In this document: piece by piece, positions 5,653 to 8,125 of the stretch
Layout of the letters: every line of letters begins with the position of its first letter
Position numbering within the stretch: position 1 is the first letter of the stretch
Translations under genes and position numbers: made by a program
The notes under the pieces: generated by a model
What the model was told of the DNA's origin: nothing
Seen by the model: only the letters and a program-made list of their open reading frames with translations
Database searches by the model: none
From: Spirochaetae bacterium HGW-Spirochaetae-7
GTDB taxonomy: Bacteria; Spirochaetota; Spirochaetia; Treponematales; UBA12059
Assembly (NCBI GenBank): GCA_002839245.1
Contig: PGXR01000142.1
Location: 1 to 8,125 of the forward strand
Length of the DNA stretch: 8,125 bases
Direction of reading: 5' to 3'

Positions 5653-5865
5653 CTATGAGCGGGCAGCAGCCTCGTTCTCGATGAGTTCCAGCGATTACCA
5701 GCCCGGGGCCTCGACGAGGGCGATGGCCTTGAGGACAAGCGCAGTACCCGGGGCGACCCGGACGCAACCGTCGCCGGCGACCGCAGCCCAGGTCTGGCCG
5801 AACGGATTCCTGCCGAGCCGCTCCGCGAGCACATACGCGTCGCCGATAACGTCACCAAGCTTCAT
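5653..5865 (-). pseudogene. Remnant of a Ser/Thr protein kinase N-lobe, interrupted by a stop
   Basis: The open part (5695-5865) encodes 56 residues beginning MKLGDVIGDAYVLAERLG. It looks like the start of a bacterial Hanks-type kinase: a glycine-rich loop variant, GRNPFGQTW (18-26), then LVLKAI (43-48) carrying the beta-3 lysine. The frame stops after ...VEAPGW with TAA (5695-5697). In the same frame it resumes as SLELIENEAAARS before TAG (5653-5655), which reads like the alpha-C helix with its conserved Glu. Related kinases commonly have a W-K-x-x-E-L-F-E-R-E-A type sequence here, so TAA occupies the place of a likely Lys codon. No catalytic-loop or DFG sequence follows; the next gene begins about 100 bases on. 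The ATG overlaps the TPR stop (ATGA 5862-5865), and AAAGGA (5873-5878) is a good SD, so the short product may still be made. Homology is judged by eye. Confidence 0.6.
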
Positions 5866-6386
5866 TTTCCCGTCCTTTCCAGTCTTTTCACCATCCTGGC
5901 GGCGTGCCCGCGTTCGTCTTCGAGGCCGAGCTCGGCGCAGACGTCCCGCAGGTTGAACCAAGCGTCGAGGTAATCGGTGCGTGACCCGACGGCCTGCTTG
6001 AACAGCACGCGGGCCTCTTCGTACCGTTTGCTCGAGAACATGGCCACGCCCAGGTTGTTTGCGGCTTCCGGGTGTCCGGGTGCAAGTTCGAGGGCGCGGC
6101 AGTAGCGCGCCGCCGCTTCGGCTTCCTTGCCGAGGTCGAAGAGCGCCAGGCCGAGGTTCGACAGTAGGTCGGCGTTCTCGCCTCCCAGGGCGAGCGCTTC
6201 TTCGAAGGCTTGCCTGGCATCCCTGGCACGGCCGTCGCGCAGGCGGGCCAGCCCCAGGTCAAAGGCCAGGTCGGCAGAATCGGGGTCGATCAGCCGCGCG
6301 GACAGGAACGCCCGCGCGGCTTCTTCGTACCTGGCGGCTTCAAGGAGCCGTATGCCTTTTTCGGCAAGGATGCTTGCGTCTGCCAT
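5862..6386 (-). CDS. Tetratricopeptide-repeat (TPR) protein
   Basis: This is a soluble, all-helical scaffold protein of 174 residues made almost entirely of TPR units of 34 residues. They start near residues 4, 38 (ADLAFDLGLARLRDG), 72 (ADLLSNLGLALFDLG), 106 (PEAANNLGVAMFSSK) and 140 (YLDAWFNLRDVCAEL), with the usual small and aromatic residues in register. There is no signal peptide and no membrane helix, so it is probably cytoplasmic. TPR proteins bind other proteins; no partner can be read from the sequence. The start codon lacks a clear SD sequence and lies 32 bases after the stop of the membrane-protein gene. Its stop overlaps the ATG of the kinase remnant by ATGA, suggesting that TPR protein and kinase were once translated as a pair. 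Confidence 0.88.
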   Translation of the reverse strand: MADASILAEKGIRLLEAARYEEAARAFLSARLIDPDSADLAFDLGLARLRDGRARDARQAFEEALALGGENADLLSNLGLALFDLGKEAEAAARYCRALELAPGHPEAANNLGVAMFSSKRYEEARVLFKQAVGSRTDYLDAWFNLRDVCAELGLEDERGHAARMVKRLERTGK

Positions 6387-6418
6387 ACTGGAAGCATAGC
6401 GCGCAGCGGAACGCGCCG

Positions 6419-6970
6419 CTAGAAGCCGAGCAGCCCTGGCAGGTAGATTCCCGCGGCGACCAGCGCGCCGGCCGGAATGACGCCAAGCACCAGCACGTCG
6501 ACTATCCAGTGGACCTTCCTGTAGCCGGAAAGGGCATTGGCGAGAAAGATGACCACGACGCCGGCAGCCAGGCTCATCGCGTCGTATCGCAGGAACGCCA
6601 CGCGGTGCGCCAGGTCATACAGCCAGCGCATGAATCCTATGTCCAGGGCGTTGGAAAAGTACAGGAAGCTCAATGCGTAGCCCAGCAGCACCGGCGTATA
6701 GCGCTGGTCGGAACCGAAGAACACCCTCAGGAAAAGGATGACGTAGAAACAGGCGACGAGGGCGACGGGAGAACCCCAGCTCCCTAGCTTCGTCGTGATT
6801 AGTTCCTGGAACTGGGGCAGCTTGAACATCGCCAGCACCGGCGGCAAGAGCAAAGTGAAGGCAAGCCAGCCGACCACGTTGAAAACCTTCTGTCTGGCCC
6901 CGCCTGACGAAATCCGTTTTCCGCCAGCCTGTTTGCCATCCTGGCCGGTGGGTTTGTCGTAATCACTCAT
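6419..6970 (-). CDS. Five-helix integral membrane protein of unknown function
   Basis: This 183-residue protein has a hydrophilic N-terminus (about 1-28, rich in Gly, Lys and Ser) followed by predicted membrane helices at about 29-48, 67-85, 91-109, 129-146 and 154-180. Charged segments between helices include RVFFGSDQRY and LYDLAHRVAFLRYD. I do not recognise the family, and no catalytic or transport motif stands out. The start is supported by GAAAGGA (6978-6984) seven bases upstream. It lies 32 bases downstream of the glycerophosphodiesterase gene in the same direction and 32 bases upstream of the TPR gene, so it is likely co-transcribed with both. The context suggests an envelope-related role, which is inference only. 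Confidence 0.8.
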   Translation of the reverse strand: MSDYDKPTGQDGKQAGGKRISSGGARQKVFNVVGWLAFTLLLPPVLAMFKLPQFQELITTKLGSWGSPVALVACFYVILFLRVFFGSDQRYTPVLLGYALSFLYFSNALDIGFMRWLYDLAHRVAFLRYDAMSLAAGVVVIFLANALSGYRKVHWIVDVLVLGVIPAGALVAAGIYLPGLLGF

Positions 6971-7002
6971 GCAAAGGTCCTTTCAGGGTCCCTGCGCCTC
7001 AT

Positions 7003-7779
7003 TCAGGAAAGCCCGGGCAGGCCCAGCCTGTGCGGCACGTTGGAAATAATGCCATCGCATCCTATCGACAGTACGCGTGCCGCCTCTACGGGATCGTCGA
7101 CGGTCCACGGGATCACCCTCCGGCCGCCCGTCATCCTGCTCCACGAAAGGCCGGCCCGGGTCGCCTGTGTCGACCTTGGCTTCAGGAAGTCGGCGTGGCC
7201 CAGCCATCGCCCCTCGCCATGGCGGAGGTACCAGGGCACGTCGTCGTCGATGCAGTAGATTATACCCGTCGGTACCGAGGGGCAGGCGACCTTGAAACGG
7301 CCGATCGACAGCGGGTTGAAGCTCGAGACGACGATGCGCTCGGCCCCGAAGCCGAAATCGGACAGCAGCCTGGCGAAGGCGGCCTCGAGACCCCTGTCCG
7401 CGGACTCGCCGCTCTTTATCTCCACGTCGAAGTATAGATCGCCGCCGAGTTCCTCGAAGAGCTCGGCGAGAAGCGGCGGGCGCTCGTCCTTGAAGCGGGA
7501 GCCTTTCCACGAACCGATGTCGACTGCCTTGAGCTCGGCCATGGTCGATGCCTCGATGTCCAGGTCGGTGCCAGGCGCGACGCGGCCGGTGTTGTGGTCG
7601 TGGATGACGACGAGTTTGCCGTCGGAGCTCAGGTGGATGTCGAGTTCGACGCCAGGTACGCCCTTTTGCTTGGCCAGAGTGAATGCGGCCATGGTGTTTT
7701 CGGGAGCCTCGCTGGATACCCCTCGATGGGCGAAAACGAGCGGCCTGTCGCGTTCCGGAAGCGGTAGAAGTCTTGCCAT
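7003..7779 (-). CDS. Glycerophosphodiester phosphodiesterase (GDPD family)
   Basis: This enzyme hydrolyses glycerophosphodiesters derived from phospholipids to glycerol-3-phosphate and an alcohol. The 258-residue protein is a single TIM-barrel GDPD domain of usual length. Catalytic and metal residues are all present: HRG (His18) followed by PENT (26-29), the Glu45/Asp47 pair in VELDIHLS, His60 in VVIHD, and Glu120/Lys122 in FDVEIK. The C-terminal barrel strands show PWTVDD and CDGIISNVP. There is no signal peptide, which points to a cytoplasmic enzyme. It starts two bases after the stop codon of the PspA-like gene. AGGA lies about 13 bases before the ATG, rather far, so translational coupling is likely. 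The product could supply glycerol-3-phosphate for lipid synthesis or for the glycerol pathway implied at the left end of the window. Exact substrate preference is not readable. Confidence 0.95.
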   Translation of the reverse strand: MARLLPLPERDRPLVFAHRGVSSEAPENTMAAFTLAKQKGVPGVELDIHLSSDGKLVVIHDHNTGRVAPGTDLDIEASTMAELKAVDIGSWKGSRFKDERPPLLAELFEELGGDLYFDVEIKSGESADRGLEAAFARLLSDFGFGAERIVVSSFNPLSIGRFKVACPSVPTGIIYCIDDDVPWYLRHGEGRWLGHADFLKPRSTQATRAGLSWSRMTGGRRVIPWTVDDPVEAARVLSIGCDGIISNVPHRLGLPGLS

Positions 7780-7781
7780 GA

Positions 7782-8125
7782 TTATTGTTCTTTCCTGCTG
7801 TCGTTGATTTTTCGCTTGAGCGCCGCGAGCGCGTCGTCTGCGCCGAGGGCGGCCAGGTCCGACTCGAGACTGGGCGAGCAGGAGTCGTCCCTGTCGTCGG
7901 GCTCCTGTCCGGCGGCCATCCTGAGCTGGGCCAGGAGTAGATCCGCGTCGACGGAACGCTCCTGCGAGCCAGCCATCGGCAACTTCTCGCGTATGCGCTC
8001 CACCTTGGCGGCCAGGTCGGCCCGTTCCGACTCGAGGGCCGACTTTTTCGCGGACAGCTCGTCGACCTTGGCGCGGGCCGCCGCTTCGAGCTCCGCGGCT
8101 CCCTTGGCGGCCGCGAGCTCGACCC
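7782..8125 (-). CDS. PspA/IM30-like coiled-coil protein, C-terminal part (5' end outside window)
   Basis: The frame is open to the right edge, so the N-terminus is missing; 113 residues are visible. The first 45 or so are an Ala/Glu/Lys/Leu-rich coiled coil (for example DELSAKKSALESERADLAAK). A low-complexity acidic linker (GQEPDDRDDSCSPS) follows, then a short terminal helix, SLESDLAALGADDALAALKRKI. A long coiled coil ending in an 'LAALGADD..LAALK' type segment is what I expect of PspA/IM30 (phage-shock) proteins, which support stressed membranes. PspA proteins are usually about 220-250 residues, so roughly half is absent here. The GTG at 8001-8003 is an internal Val, not the start. It is the first visible gene of the minus-strand run and is followed after two bases by the phosphodiesterase. 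Another coiled-coil family remains possible. Confidence 0.55.
   Translation of the reverse strand, partial: VELAAAKGAAELEAAARAKVDELSAKKSALESERADLAAKVERIREKLPMAGSQERSVDADLLLAQLRMAAGQEPDDRDDSCSPSLESDLAALGADDALAALKRKINDSRKEQ

Noticed and set aside
5547..5694. Frameshifted continuation of the kinase remnant into a C-lobe
   Set aside because: None of the three minus-strand frames shows catalytic-loop or DFG-like motifs, and the region is occupied by the promoter and leader of the next gene.
7292..7807. 171-codon plus-strand open frame opposite the glycerophosphodiesterase gene
   Set aside because: It is a Ser/Pro/Arg-rich shadow translation with no motif; the minus-strand frame has all catalytic residues of the GDPD family.

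Overview
The window is a GC-rich bacterial chromosomal segment (roughly 60% G+C by eye) in which nearly every base is accounted for by ordinary bacterial genes. Most starts carry good Shine-Dalgarno (SD) sequences and neighbouring genes are tightly coupled. The gene mix suits a spirochaete-like bacterium: a glycerol-type FAD oxidoreductase plus DUF1667 pair, an ECF sigma factor with a zinc-finger anti-sigma factor, a lipoprotein 5'-nucleotidase, and a PspA-like and glycerophosphodiesterase pair. That taxonomic guess comes from general resemblance and was not tested. I see no tRNA, rRNA, CRISPR array, transposase or phage gene.

Layout. (1) Bases 1-1331, plus strand: the 3' part of an NAD(P)/FAD-dependent oxidoreductase, then a four-cysteine DUF1667 protein. 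This pair usually travels with glycerol-3-phosphate dehydrogenase. (2) Bases 1442-2797, plus strand: three overlapping genes for a small membrane protein resembling DUF6249, an ECF sigma factor and its predicted membrane-bound anti-sigma factor. (3) Bases 2798-2908: a convergent intergenic region with a terminator and a second perfect inverted repeat. (4) Bases 2909-3487, minus strand: a small heat-shock protein of the Hsp20 family. Its SD sequence lies inside a predicted leader hairpin, which could act as an RNA thermometer. (5) Bases 3673-5550, minus strand: a lipoprotein of the UshA/CpdB 5'-nucleotidase family, with a strong terminator behind it and a recognisable promoter, inverted repeat and 5' hairpin ahead of it. 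(6) Bases 5653-8125, minus strand: a compact run in transcription order of the PspA-like C-terminus (cut by the window edge), glycerophosphodiester phosphodiesterase, a five-helix membrane protein, a TPR protein and a broken remnant of a protein kinase N-lobe.

How the parts may work together. Several genes concern the cell envelope and stress: the ECF/anti-sigma pair, Hsp20, the PspA-like protein, and phosphodiesterases that recover nucleotides and glycerophosphate. Glycerol-3-phosphate released by the phosphodiesterase could feed the glycerol pathway implied by the first two genes, but the two clusters are separate units and this link is inference.

The two observations most worth checking are the SD-sequestering hairpin before hsp20 and the kinase remnant, whose alpha-C helix sequence continues in frame past its first stop codon. 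I found no evidence of a wholly new multi-gene system.
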